Part shown: positions 31,393-42,507 of the stretch, piece by piece
How the letters are laid out: each line of letters begins with the position of its first letter
How positions within the stretch are numbered: position 1 is the first letter of the stretch
Assembly (NCBI GenBank): GCA_002794775.1
Contig: NBAY01000009.1
Span: forward strand, 186,001-250,000
DNA from: Porodaedalea pini
Lineage: Eukaryota > Basidiomycota > Agaricomycetes > Hymenochaetales > Hymenochaetaceae
Length of the DNA stretch: 64,000 nt
Direction of reading: 5' to 3'
Notes under the pieces: model-generated
The model's database searches: none
Told to the model about the DNA's origin: nothing
What the model saw: the letters and a program-made list of their open reading frames with translations, nothing else
Program-made: the position numbers and the translations under genes

Positions 31393-32159
31393 CTTGAGAT
31401 AGGTCTGTCGCAAGTTACGTGGTCGACGAAGGATTGAAATTTGGAGAACTTCGAGAAAGCCTTGACGTAGGATGAATCAGGATTGGACTGAAATGTCTTT
31501 GAAAATGTTCGAGCCTTCAGCTCATTCAAATAAGCAACTTTCTATGACACACCTCGCAATTTCAATCTGCCTCTCTGCAGAGAAATCCTTGAAGTGTTGG
31601 GCCCTGAAGATGACGACCTTCAGCTCAGCAAATATGAATTGTAGCCGCTGAGATACACAAGACGGTTTGCTACTGCAGACCGTTGATGATATGTCCACGA
31701 ATATGCACTAGGCTGACTCTTAGGGACTTCGTGATGGTCGGGTGGGTTCTTCGGGCGGTGGTAACGGGTTGATTGATGGTGGGAGGCAACTTGAAGTCGA
31801 CGATGAGAGCGGCAGCGGCGATGATCGACTTCGGACCGAGTTGTCACGTGCCGGAGTACGTGGGAATGCACGCGCGACTCGCTCCCAACTAGGCTCAGGC
31901 CCCACTGCCGCAAGCCTGACTCTCACACCGATGTCTCCCTCCCCCCTATCTCATTCTCCATGACTGTAGCCCTTCGACCATCCTCAATCTTTTACTTGAC
32001 CACGACCAAGCACACGCTCAATGGCCAGATTACGAGTAGTAGGTGCGATCATGCTACCTTGCTAGACTGAGCTTGCGAAATGGCATGGACCACCACTCAG
32101 GTTTGGTAAGTAATTGTTTCCTTTTCTTTCTGCATAGTCAATAACTCATGGGCTTTGTT
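31393..32159. other. Spacer upstream of the repeat-protein gene
   Basis: No gene is supported. Overlapping open frames on both strands (about 31620-31960) have Ser/Arg-rich composition without recognisable motifs. The left part must contain the promoter of the minus-strand gene starting at 31392. Confidence 0.4.
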
Positions 32160-33829
32160 ACTTGCGTGAGCGTCTGCGTACCACTCAAACGACCGACACA
32201 CCAAGGATCAGCGACACATCAGGGATCAGCGATGTTATCCTCCAGTGGATTGTTTTCCCATCCGTTGACAACAAGTCGACACAGCCAGATAATGATCGCA
32301 AAGACTTTCGTGGATTCGAGAACGAGACACTCGCAAAGCTCCTGGCCCCCGCAGAGGTTCAGCCACTCACTCCGGAGTAAGTACTTTGAGATAATCCTCC
32401 AGTGGATCGTTTTCCCATCCATTGATACGAGTCGACAACAGCAGCTGTCGTAGCAAGCCATGATATGGACTTCGTGCATTACCCAACAAGTTTGAGCACT
32501 AGAACTCAAGAAAGAGGTCCGTATACTAAAACATATCATATTGCTTTACCGGCTGACCATTGACAGCCAGATCAAGCAAATACTGGGATCTGAGCTTTCT
32601 GGGATCAGGACAGGATTTCTCGCTGTCTCGAGCCTTCTTTCACCTCGTCTTTCGACAAGTGCTCCCAGGCTCGATAGCAACCACTGTCATAGTATAGCCA
32701 ACCCTGCCGTCGTCACCAGCCTAGTGCATGCAATAGGTGGGGTGGAGTATGCAGTACCGCAAACTATAGTTAGCGGTGCTGTTTTTTGATAGGGTGAAGG
32801 ATGCGCATCGAACATACATTGTCATGTCAGGCGAGATATTACGATTGATTCAAAAAGAGGTGTGTACTATTCTTTCTTCTGTCTTTCTGTGATCTGAGCT
32901 TTCTGTGATCAGTATGCTGGCTTCTTCCTCTTGTCCTCATTTATCTGTTTACTTTACTCATTTGCAGTACTGCAGCGGACATCTTTGTCAGCAAGGGACG
33001 CTACCTTGCTAGAGCATATGAACCATGGACTAGCCCGCAACAAATTCTAAACAAAGGTATTCCTAACACAAAGCTTAGCCCTGCTGAATTACAACAAATC
33101 ACTGATCCACCTTGAACAAAAGAAGACGTACTCATGCCTTCCCTATCACATCATTGCTTATTTATATTACATACTTTCTAGATATCTAGCTTTGTTGCGT
33201 GCAGACAGGGCCATGGTAACAAACAAAAAAGGAGTTACCCGTGAACTTGATGGCAATCATAGCCGAGTCTTTGCCTTCAAAAACGGTTTGTAGGCCTATA
33301 AACACATCTTTACAGCGCCTTCTTCTGCTAACTCAGGTCCCGCTGTCAAAGGCTCAAGGTGTACGAAAATAGGTAATGCAGAGATCCATGGTATGACCGA
33401 AGTCACTCCAGGATCACTTGCATACGTTACTGTCCAGGTATTTTATTTGTTTCACGGTTTGTGCATATATAATACTGAAAAATGTATTACTACCAGGTCT
33501 ACTTTGCTCTTAGCGCAAGGCTCCATTTCTCTACGTCGAGTACTCCAGAAATACCCAAGATGTTTAATGGTATTATTCAATTGTTCAGGTCTGACGTCCC
33601 ACATGTCAAGAGGTACACTGCTGAGCTATTGATTTGGTGGAATTGGCATGTTCATCTGTGTCTATGTGATATTATGGTCCCTTACTAACCCTTACTCAGA
33701 ATCATCTTTCTGAATACCCAAGTGGCAACTGATCCTCATGACCTAGGTGCCATAGCTGATATTGAAGACTTCTATCGAGACTGGACTGAAGGTGAGGAGG
33801 ACAATGAAGAGGAAGAGGACAATGTATGA
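32160..33829 (+). pseudogene. DUF6698-like gene, copy A, exons out of order
   Basis: DUF6698 segments are present but rearranged. First comes the internal exon RDFRGFENETLAKLLAPAEV-like (32160-32379). About 600 bp later comes the upstream exon AADIFVSKGRYLARAYEPWT (about 32970-33113), joined directly to downstream intron sequence and then YLALLRADRA, GVTRELDGNHSRVFAF, AEIHGMTEVTPGSLAYVTVQ, YFALSARLHFST and the acidic tail DFYRDWTEG...EEEDNV. Compared with copy B, the segment encoding IYHPRNPLKGFLKGNLIVR is deleted inside 'acggt...ttgtagg'. It also carries a TGA across the splice after ELLIWWN, as copy B does. No DUF6698 protein can be made. DUF6698 proteins are abundant in Agaricomycetes and have no known function. 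Confidence 0.78.
32571..32888. repeat. 318-bp dispersed repeat R1, copy a
   Basis: Starts atcaagcaaatactgggatc and ends ctgtctttct. It matches 33913-34230 in the same orientation with a few per cent differences. This copy interrupts DUF6698 copy A between the misplaced exons. The end of the unit reads FDRVKDAHRTYIVMSGEI in one frame, so it may be a gene fragment of unknown family. Confidence 0.8.
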
Positions 33830-34535
33830 ATTTTGATTGAAATTTCCGCTCACATTCAATCTGATACCATCCATCTTGAACAGCTATTTCTATTTTCCCT
33901 ATTGTCGGTCGCATCAAGCAAATACTGGGATCTGAGCTTTCTGGGATCAGGACAGGATTTTTCGCCGTCTCGAGCCTTTTTTCCCCTCATCTTTTGACAA
34001 GTGCTCCCAGGCTCAATAGCAACTGCTGTCATAGTATAGCCAACCCTGCCGTCGTCACCAGCCTAGTGCATGCAATAGGTGGGGTGGAGTATGCAGTACC
34101 ACAAACTATAGTTAGCGGTGCTGTTTTTTGATAGGGTGAAGGACGCGCATCGAACATACATCGTCATGTCAGGTGAGATATTACGATTGATTCAAAAAGA
34201 GGTGTGTACTATTCTCTCTTCTGTCTTTCTATGTGCAGCTCGCTGACATCTCCATACTTTGTGGTAGCTTTATTGGTCAATGCCGGTCGACGGAGCCGCG
34301 AGCGAAATCACGGACATTATATCTCGGTAGCGTGGCTGGCCAGGGACTTGCCGGTCACATATGTCAAGGAATCATTGTTTGGAACCCTTGGGCACACACA
34401 TTGCAGATCTATCGGCTGCATAATAGGAATGGAATGATTAGGCGGTCGCACACTGTAGAGATAAATGCACCCTTATCTGGTCCCAAAGCATTCTCCGTGT
34501 CCCTTTCCCTCGCTCGTTCTGCACCGTCCAAAAAA
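33830..34535. other. Repeat R1b and sequence upstream of the Plavaka gene
   Basis: Apart from repeat R1b, the 300 bp before 34536 have one long plus frame running into the Plavaka start, without recognisable motifs. A transposon terminus should lie here, but I could not identify an inverted repeat. Confidence 0.4.
33913..34230. repeat. 318-bp dispersed repeat R1, copy b
   Basis: Second direct copy. Its left junction falls at ggtcgcat, exactly where DUF6698 copy A stops matching the sequence downstream of copy B (49850-49857). The repeat boundary is therefore a rearrangement breakpoint. Confidence 0.8.
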
Positions 34536-35524
34536 ATGTCATACAGTTGTAGTGGTCCTGGGTGCCTGCGTACGTCCATGGGAATGAATGGCCTCAGTCG
34601 TCATGAAGCTGCTTGTCTTTACGTTCAGGCTGAAGCAAAGCGAGTATTGCTTGATGCGAAGGAGATACGAAAGAAAGCCAAGAAGGTGAAGCTCTCGCAT
34701 GGAGTACGTGTTGTCTTGCTTCTCTTCACTTAAGTCTAGATTACTCAATTTTTTTAAAAATGTAGTCGGCCTCCTTCGCTGAGACTTATGACGATATGGG
34801 TGCGGCGCCCGACTTCGGCCCTGACCTCGATCCCGCTGAAAGTGCGCCCAGCCATCCTCTTGCTGTGCCTGACCCACTGACTCTATCGGCAGCCGGCCGC
34901 ATTGTATGCTGACGTGTACTTCCTGCCTGTTATTGGGATGCGTTACCTGATGTTCCTACCAGTGCAGCCGTGATTCAAGCAAACTCTAGCACGGAAGAAA
35001 CAGCAGCCAATTCGGGAGACCCAGAGGCTGTGGATGATACTCCTTCCTGCCTATTCTGATCTGAACACAACAAGTTTGGATTGTGTAAGGTCTTCAGACG
35101 TATCTCTTGTCCAGAAGCCCCCGCTGTAGGAAACGTGTATGATAGGGAGCCCTCGCCTGCAGATCGAGGCACGCAAGGAAATCCGTTTGCCCGCATCCGA
35201 ATTTATCCTCATTTCTTTTCAACCAATGGTTTTGGTCAGGGTCCCTTACTAAAACACTTGAGGATGCAGAATGGCTTCAAGCTCTAATAGGCTCGGATGA
35301 CTTCATTGCGAAAGACGTTCTCGAAATGAATATATGGAAGGTCACCAAGCAGCTTCGAAACAGCTCTCTAGATGAGTTTTTTGACCCCATGATGGCTGGA
35401 TGCAAAGTGGTCTGAAGATACACGTGCCGCTTGGACACTTGCATCCTGAAGCACCGAGTTGCCTTGATTTCGAAATTAACGAGTTCCTTCATCGACCATT
35501 GGTCACTGTCATTCGGTTCATGTT
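34536..35524 (+). pseudogene. Plavaka-type transposase, N-terminal part, left of Gypsy insertion
   Basis: The ATG at 34536 begins MSYSCSGPGCLRTSMGMNGL-SRHEAAC, the Cys/His finger that opens this family. After an intron (34705-34767) come SASFAETYDDMGAAPDFGPD and later KFGLCKVFRRISCP, WLQALIGSDDF, MNIWKVTKQLRNSS and GLKIHVPLGHLHPEAP. Damage includes TGA at 35057-35059 in LF-stop-SEHNKFG, where family members have arginine, and frame changes near 35260 and 35375 (the latter at a run of six T). The frame that ends ...VIRFMF is cut by the Gypsy LTR at 35525 and resumes at 42508. Plavaka elements are DNA transposons of Agaricomycetes. Confidence 0.78.
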
Positions 35525-35971
35525 TGTCAGCGACGGACTACGGGTACGCAAATGGTAGCCGGGTCGCGCGGAACTCAGTCAAAGGAGGAGGGGTACAAGA
35601 GAGAGAGCAGTGAGCCAGGGGGAGCTGACACAGCGCGGAAATAAGGAATAGCTTCTGGACGTAGCCAGGTAGAATTGACCAGGTCGAAACTAGGGGATAA
35701 GTACAGGAGGACTACCTACTTATATACCCTTCAGCGGCTGTGCACGGACCAGGGAATTAACTACTACCTAAGGATAGATGATAGAACGTTGTGGAACTTC
35801 ATAGAATAATGAAATCATAGGATCGGTCAGCGAGTAAGGATAGTGTGAGAAGGGGCGTAATGAATAATGAGTAAGCAGGAATAAGCGTGATTAGTGATGG
35901 ATGGATAAGATATGATAAGATAAGATAAGAGAAAATGATAAGATAAGATAATTTAAAAAGCGTCCATGACA
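35525..35971 (-). repeat. Gypsy 3' LTR
   Basis: 447 bp, identical by eye to 42061-42507. It contains a run of gataagataa-type pentamers near its right end (35908-35951). Confidence 0.95.
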
Positions 35972-36088
35972 TGACCCTCCCCTTCAAGGCGAGCGTCCCG
36001 ATCGCCCTTGTTCCCTACCCTGGAACTTACCGGCCCACCACTGTGCCACTCCTTTCTGTCTCTCAGGCTCCGTCATTTCAAACACGGG

Positions 36089-39000
36089 TCAGAACTTCAG
36101 CTGCGACATCTCTAGGGTGTTGAGGGCGCGAGGAGCACTGGGAGTTGATTTATGAAATTCGTCAATGGCCTCTTGAGAGTTCGTCAAATTCTCAATTGGC
36201 TCCCAGGTGCGTTCTTCGTTCGGATACCCTTTCCAATGTACGAGGTATTTGAGCTTCCCTCGCACAAGTTTGGAGTCGACAACCTTTTCGACCTCATATT
36301 CCGGCACATCGTCAATGATTTCAGGCGGGGGTGGAAGATCCTGCTTCTGTGACGTATACTGTGGCTCGTGGTATGGGGAGAGGAGCACTTCATTGAAAAC
36401 CGGATAGACTTTTTTCCATGTACGTGGAAGTTTAAGTCTATATGCTGACGTGCCGATTTTCTTTTCGACAATGAAAGGCCCATAACGTTTATCTCCCAGC
36501 TTCTTCATAGGACGATCTGTCTTTAAGTGAGTTCCTTCGAGCATGACCTTTTCCCCAGGTTTATACTCGATGGATTCTCCCTTCGTCCTGTCATAGAAGC
36601 GCTTCATGGTTTCGGCCGCATGCTTTAATGCCGATTCGGTTTCCTCCCTGATCTTGGCCATCCGGTCGGCAAACTGCTTAGCGGATTCATTGGTCGATTC
36701 GCGTCTAGGATTCGTGCCCTTATATGGGTGTCTCCCATGGTTGACGAAAAAGGGTGACGCTCCTGTCGACGTTTGTTCTTTGTCGTTGTACGCGAATTCC
36801 GCTAGCGCAAGCCATTCCGCCCAGTCCGACTGATGGTGGTTAACAAAGAGACGAAGGTACTGTTCGATCTCTTGGTTTATCCGTTCTGTCTGACCATCTG
36901 TCTGTGGGTGATATGCCGTTGACGGGTTTCCCTCGATGCCCAGTAACCGGTATAGTTCGTTCATGAATTTGGACTCGAACTGTGATCCTCTGTCATGAAT
37001 AAACTTGCGCGGTATGCCGTGTAGCCTGAAGACATGATCCCGGTAGAGCCTCGCCATTCCTTCCGACGTTATGCTCACTGAGGTAGGGATCGCATGCACC
37101 TGTTTACTGAACCTGTCAATGAAGACACAGATTGCGTTATGCCCATTGGACTCGGGTAGTTCGCCGATCAGGTCTGCTGTGACGATTTCCCAAGGACCTT
37201 TCGGGATCTCGTTTGGGTTCAGAGGATTGTGCGGTTTCGCTCTGTGTGCCTTCGTACGTTGGCACGCATCACATCCCTCGACATACATTCGAACATCTCA
37301 TTGGATTCCTGGCCACCAGTAGTTGCGTGTGATCAACTCATGGGTCTTGTAGCGTCCTGGGTGTCCTGCGAGCGTGCTGTCGTGATGGTTTCGAATGATG
37401 TCTTCTCGGAGTTTATGGTCTTTCGGCACGTAGATCCTGCCCTTCCACATCAACAACCCTTCTTCTTCCTCCCACTCTCGTTCCTTCCGCTCTAACGCCT
37501 TCACAACTGCTCTGTCCCTGTTGTTTCGTACCCTTTTAATTCGTTTAACGAAGTCTGCATCCAGCGCTTCTAGCAGTGTTTCGTTTACAAATAAGTCCGG
37601 CTTGAGCAAAACAATGTCGATATTGTCGTTCTCCCCCCTCTCATGATCCGCTCGTCTCGAGAGGAGGCCAGCCTTAGTCATCAGGGCACCTGGTTTATGG
37701 AACAGTTTGAAGTCGTAGTCCGCTAACTCCTGTAGCCATCTCGCTTGTCGGTGGTTAATCTTCTGGGGTTTTCGGAAATACTGGAGGTTGAGGTGATCCG
37801 ACCAGATTTCGAAGGTTTGCGTTGCCCCTAGAAGATATTGTCGCCAGTCATCCAGTGCGCACATGATCGCGAACATCTCTTTGTCATAGATTTCGTAATT
37901 GCGCTCTGCTTGGCTAAGCGCTTGCGATCGGTATGCGATTGGATGCCACTTTCCGTCAACGAATTGGGACAGAATGGCGCCGTTAGCGAAATGCGACAAA
38001 TCAGCCTCCACCCGAAATTGACCGTCATCAGTAGGCACTGTGAGTACAGGTTCTTCACAGAGCTTCTGTTTCAGACGTTCAAAGGCCTCCTGTTGCTCCA
38101 CCTCCCACTTCCACTCTACATCTCCGGTCAACATTGTCAAGGGCTTCGCATAGTGACTGAATGCTAGGATGAAGCGGCGGTAATAGTTGCAGAACCCAAG
38201 GAAAGACTGTAGTTCTTTCTTGTTCTTAGGCACTGGCCAATCTTTTACACCCGCCACTTTGGCTGGATCCATGCGAATCTGTCCGTTGCCGAGGATATGT
38301 CCAAGATAGTTCACGGTCTCTTGAGCGAAGCTGCACTTTTCTGGCTTTAAGAACAACTTGTTTGCTCGCAACACTTCCAGGACTTGTCGGACGAGTTTGT
38401 CATGATGTTCGCGAGTTCGTGCGAAGATCAAGATGTCGTCCATGTAGACTATGACGTGTCCATCATTGACAAGTTCTCGGAAGATCTCGTTCATGAATCC
38501 TTGGAAGGTTGCCGGTGAGTTTGTGAGACCGAAAAACATGACCGTTGGTTCGAATAGACCACGGTTTGTCCTGAAGGTGGCTTTATGCTCGTCACCCTCT
38601 CGAATCCGAATGTTATTGTAACCCCAACGTATGTCAAGCTTCGTGAAGAATTTCGCCTGTTTCGTTTTGTCAATGAGCTCTTGGATTAGAGGTAACGGGT
38701 ATTTGTTCTTAACCGTCATCTCGTTGAGCCGGCGATAGTCCTGTACGGGGCGAAGCTTGCCATCCTTCTTTTTTATGAAGAAGAAGGGGGATGCCATCTC
38801 AGATTGAGAGTTACGAATACGGCCAGTTCTCAAGTTTTCGGTGAGGAATTCGTCCAGTGCCACCTGTTCGGATGGGCTGAGCGGGTAGATTTTACAGTCA
38901 GAGAGCTTTGATCCCGGCTTGAGTTCAATAGCATGATCCCAAGGGCGTCTCTCTGGTAACTGATCGAATTCCTGTTCACTGAAGACGTCCGCGAACTCTT

Positions 39001-40123
39001 TGACATAGTTCGGGACTTCCTCGAGCACCTGTTGTCTGACCTTCAGCGCTTTTCTCGGATCGGACTTAATGTACCTGTCCCAATCGAAGAGGAAGAGCTG
39101 ATCGCCATCTTCAAGTTCCACCAAATCAAGGTTTTCGTCAGGGTCTGCATCAATGTCCTCTAGACTACGGATATAGCCGCATACATCGGGGCATCGATCA
39201 AATTCGATCGTTGATTTTTGCCAGTCGATGTTGGGATTGTGCAGCTTTAACCATTCATGTCCGATGAACACATCTGTTTTCCCTAGATCTGTGACCGCGA
39301 AGTGGATGCGCTCCGAATGATCTTTAATCGTCATGCGCATTTCCACAAACTCTGTGATCGAGCCGTCCTTGTTGAGCGTGCCGTCAGCATTATAGACTCG
39401 GATTGGGATGGGTGTCTTTTTTGTTCGGATCTGATGCTTTTCGACGAAGGATTGGTTGATACATGAGCCAGTGCAGCCACTGTCCAGTAGGGCGTCTACC
39501 TTGAACTGGTTACCGGTGTCGGTCGTTTGAAGGAGAATCGGTACCATGAGCTGTTGCCCCCGAGACCCTCTTACGAACCGTTTCGGACCCCTCAGGTCCC
39601 TAACAGCTGCCACGGCATCTGGTTCTTCTAGCGCAATGATTTGACGCACCGTCTCTTCATTCGCTTCAGCATGCCTCTGCTGTTTCATCCACACTCGGAG
39701 AGTCGTTAAAGCACTTTCGAGTTTATCCTCTTTGAGACGCCGTACTACCCATGGGGCCGTAAAGGGGACAGGGCGATCTCTCCAGGACTTCCTCTCAGCT
39801 TGTTTCAACGAGTTTTCATTTTTCACGGATTTCGGTTCAGTTCCGGCCAAGGAAGAAATAGAATTAAAAGATTCAGAACAGGGTTTTACATGATTTTTGG
39901 GCACAGGAGTAGGACGAGATGATGAGGCAGACGTGTTGTTACATATAGGCATATCTATACTACTAGCTACTGGTACAGGGACAGAAGGAATATTTTTGCG
40001 AGTGACATTGCTTTTTACATTTTTTTGTATTTTATCTAAATTATCTACAGAGTCCATAGAATTATCAAAAATGGCCGTTTGAAAAACCGAAACTGAACCT
40101 ATCCCAGTCAGTGCCGTGTTCAC
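36089..40123 (-). CDS. Gypsy Pol (PR-RT-RH-IN-chromodomain) with one in-frame TGA
   Basis: One frame runs from the gag overlap to TAA at 36089 and is broken only by TGA at 37300-37298. Motifs: protease VDALLDSGCTGSCI; reverse transcriptase KLRPVQDYRRLNEMTVKN, FFIKKKDG and YMDDILIFA; RNase H RVEADLSHFANGAIL; the integrase zinc region spanning the stop (HHDSTLAGHPGRYKTHELI, NYWWPGIQ, stop, DVRMYVEGCDACQ); integrase core VTADLIGELP, HDRGSQFES and AYHPQTDGQTERINQEIEQY; chromodomain YEVEKVVDSKLVRGKLKYLV and HWKGYPNEERTWEP. Relatives have Arg before DVR, so the TGA looks like CGA with C changed to T. The pol frame opens at 40171, 52 bases inside gag and in the -1 frame, so expression probably needs a -1 frameshift; there is no ATG at its start. 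Confidence 0.92.
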
Positions 40124-41205
40124 TGCTGGGGTTCCGCAAAATCCAACTCCCGCTCAAAGAGCGCCTCCTCTTCATCCTCCGCAAAGTCTGACTCCTTGAG
40201 CGTCGCGGTCTCGTCTGCCCAGACTTTTCTCTCTCGGGGTTCCATCCCCATCAACACAGCCCTTATCACCTTCTTCTGCATCGGGCAATTCCTCTGTAGA
40301 TGTCCAGATTCCTTGCAGTAGTAGCAGAGTCCGGCTTTCCTCAGCTCTTCGAGTGAGACGTCCATCGGCTTCCCCATGCCTCCGTATGTGACTCCGGTGG
40401 CATCGCGTCTTTCGGGGATTCTCGGTGTGAACGTCTGGGTAGGTTTTGGTGGGAGCACCTGAGGTCTGGACGGGGCAGCGCACATTTGTTCGATGGCCTT
40501 CATCTGACGTCTAGCGTTGTCGAATCGAATGGCTTTTTCTTGCCAGCCTTTGTACGTGGTTGGGACCGTGTCACTCATTTCGATTCGGTATACGATCTCT
40601 CTATCCAAGGCTTTCGTCAGTTTGTGGATGAGGGTGTCGTCATTCTTTGCGTCATCGTTGTACCCTGCCGCACGGCGATAGATGTCAAACTGCTGGAAGA
40701 ATTGGTCGGCTGTGATGTCTCGGGTGTGCTTCCAGCTATCCAATTTTTGCATGGCGTTCATGCGTTCGTTCGGATCTCCGAATGCTTTCTCCAGCTGTTC
40801 GTTAAACTTCTGACGACTGACGAGCGAAAAGATCAGATAGCCGTCCATCTTGATGCTTTCCAGGAAGTTCTGTGCCCAGAGTGCGGCCGAGCCTTCCGTC
40901 ATGAACGACAACACGAAAAGGAAGTAGTCCTTGTCGTTCATGAAGTCTTCTGCGTTAGCTTCAACGTAAAGGGTGATGGCACGTTCGAACTTCTTGTAGT
41001 CTCGTCCGTTGAACGTCTCGGGTTTGGCGATATGTCTTCCTCCACTGCAGCTTGTTGGTGGAGGGACAGGTGCGGCTGCGGCTGCTGGAGTGGGGGTTGC
41101 GAGTAATCCCAGGCCGTGTAGCGCGTTGATGATCTCCTGCATCATGTCGTTTGAGATCGTCGGAGTTGCGGCTGCTGGCGCAGTTGGGGCTTGGGGTTCT
41201 GCCAT
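40120..41205 (-). CDS. Gypsy Gag
   Basis: 361 residues from ATG at 41205 (MAEPQAPTAPAAATPTISND). It contains a capsid-like helical region (FNGRDYKKFERAITLYVEAN ... GDPNERMNAMQKLDSWKHTR) and a CCHC knuckle LCYYCKESGHLQRNCPM near residue 300. Gag forms the particle and binds element RNA. It ends TGA at 40122-40120, overlapping pol in another frame. The frame is intact. Confidence 0.93.
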   Translation of the reverse strand: MAEPQAPTAPAAATPTISNDMMQEIINALHGLGLLATPTPAAAAAPVPPPTSCSGGRHIAKPETFNGRDYKKFERAITLYVEANAEDFMNDKDYFLFVLSFMTEGSAALWAQNFLESIKMDGYLIFSLVSRQKFNEQLEKAFGDPNERMNAMQKLDSWKHTRDITADQFFQQFDIYRRAAGYNDDAKNDDTLIHKLTKALDREIVYRIEMSDTVPTTYKGWQEKAIRFDNARRQMKAIEQMCAAPSRPQVLPPKPTQTFTPRIPERRDATGVTYGGMGKPMDVSLEELRKAGLCYYCKESGHLQRNCPMQKKVIRAVLMGMEPRERKVWADETATLKESDFAEDEEEALFERELDFAEPQQ

Positions 41206-42060
41206 GATAGGTGGTGGTGTTGGTGATGGGTGGGGTGGTTGGTGGGCTCCTAGCTCGTCGTCTAGGCGTACCAGGTCGTCGTCGGTCAGGGGTGGTAGTT
41301 GTGCGAGGACAGCGTCGGCAGTGTCTTCTGGTGGTGTATTCCACCGCTGTGCCGCTGATCCAGGCAGTCGAGCGTACGGGTGTGGAGCCAGCTCAAATCA
41401 GAGACAACACTGCCAGCCGACAGGTGGTGCGGACGCCTGCGGATCTGATTGAGCGCTGTAACAAAACTCCTGATGTGGTGGTCGACTTTCACTTGCTGAT
41501 CAAACCCGGATCTTCCTCTGTGAAGACTCCAACGGGCGCCAAGGGACCTTTCCGAAGATCACCCCCAAGGCCTGGTAGCTACTCTCGAGTGGGTCGGACT
41601 CAACGTTACCCCCTCTCAAACGAGCGCTAGTTGATCGAATAGAAAGAGGACGGCGGGTTGTGAGACGAGTGAGTTTAATAATGAAGGTAAGGAATTAACG
41701 ACGTATCGGCCTGATCGATGCACGTGAGATCGATCTAAGAATAGGTGTGGGTCGAAGCGATCGTAGTCGGGGTCGCAGTCCAAGTCGTCGGACGCGTCGG
41801 ATGAGAATGTTGGTCTAGAGTTCGGGGTTACGGACAGGTAGTGGTCGGTTTTGAGGTTGTTGGATGAGATGAGGGTTGAGAGTGATGATGATAGATAGTA
41901 GGAATAGTTCAATGGTGAGAGTGATTTGCGGGGTACAGGTGAAGGTGTAGATGGTAGCGCGGTAGAGAGATCGTTGTTGGTAGGAGATGCAAATGTTTAG
42001 AGCCAGCGTGGCGTTGGTGACTGAGAATGCGCAAGGCGGTAGGGGTAAGTTTCGACCTTG
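41206..42060 (-). other. Long Gypsy leader between 5' LTR and gag
   Basis: These 855 bp separate the 5' LTR from the gag ATG, long for a Gypsy leader. Right after the LTR the element reads CAAGGTCGAAACTTACC, which does not start TGG and so does not look like a standard tRNA primer site. Open frames on both strands here are short, and I call none a gene. Confidence 0.6.
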
Positions 42061-42507
42061 TGTCAGCGACGGACTACGGGTACGCAAATGGTAGCCGGGT
42101 CGCGCGGAACTCAGTCAAAGGAGGAGGGGTACAAGAGAGAGAGCAGTGAGCCAGGGGGAGCTGACACAGCGCGGAAATAAGGAATAGCTTCTGGACGTAG
42201 CCAGGTAGAATTGACCAGGTCGAAACTAGGGGATAAGTACAGGAGGACTACCTACTTATATACCCTTCAGCGGCTGTGCACGGACCAGGGAATTAACTAC
42301 TACCTAAGGATAGATGATAGAACGTTGTGGAACTTCATAGAATAATGAAATCATAGGATCGGTCAGCGAGTAAGGATAGTGTGAGAAGGGGCGTAATGAA
42401 TAATGAGTAAGCAGGAATAAGCGTGATTAGTGATGGATGGATAAGATATGATAAGATAAGATAAGAGAAAATGATAAGATAAGATAATTTAAAAAGCGTC
42501 CATGACA
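42061..42507 (-). repeat. Gypsy 5' LTR
   Basis: 447 bp, identical by eye to 35525-35971. Element transcription should start within it. Confidence 0.94.

Larger units (their letters stand above)
35525..42507 (-). mobile_element. Gypsy (chromovirus) LTR retrotransposon nested in the Plavaka gene
   Basis: The element is 6983 bp, transcribed on the minus strand. The 447-bp LTRs (35525-35971 and 42061-42507) look identical and have TGTCA...TGACA ends. The target duplication is atgtt (35520-35524 and 42508-42512). A purine run GGGGAGGGTCA next to the left (3') LTR is the polypurine tract. Inside are gag, and pol with protease, reverse transcriptase, RNase H, integrase and a C-terminal chromodomain. 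Removing the element and one target copy rejoins the Plavaka frame (RFM + FESEEKS). Confidence 0.95.

Noticed and set aside
31006..31529. Several long open frames on both strands across the minisatellite
   Set aside because: A 21-bp unit without stops keeps every frame open. Only the minus frame that splices onto MQYNKNVISS is supported.
34233..34535. Upstream extension of the Plavaka frame
   Set aside because: Open but with no family motif; family members begin at the MSYxCxGPGC finger at 34536.
40961..41630. Long open frames opposite and upstream of gag
   Set aside because: Shadows of gag and of its leader, low complexity, no motif.
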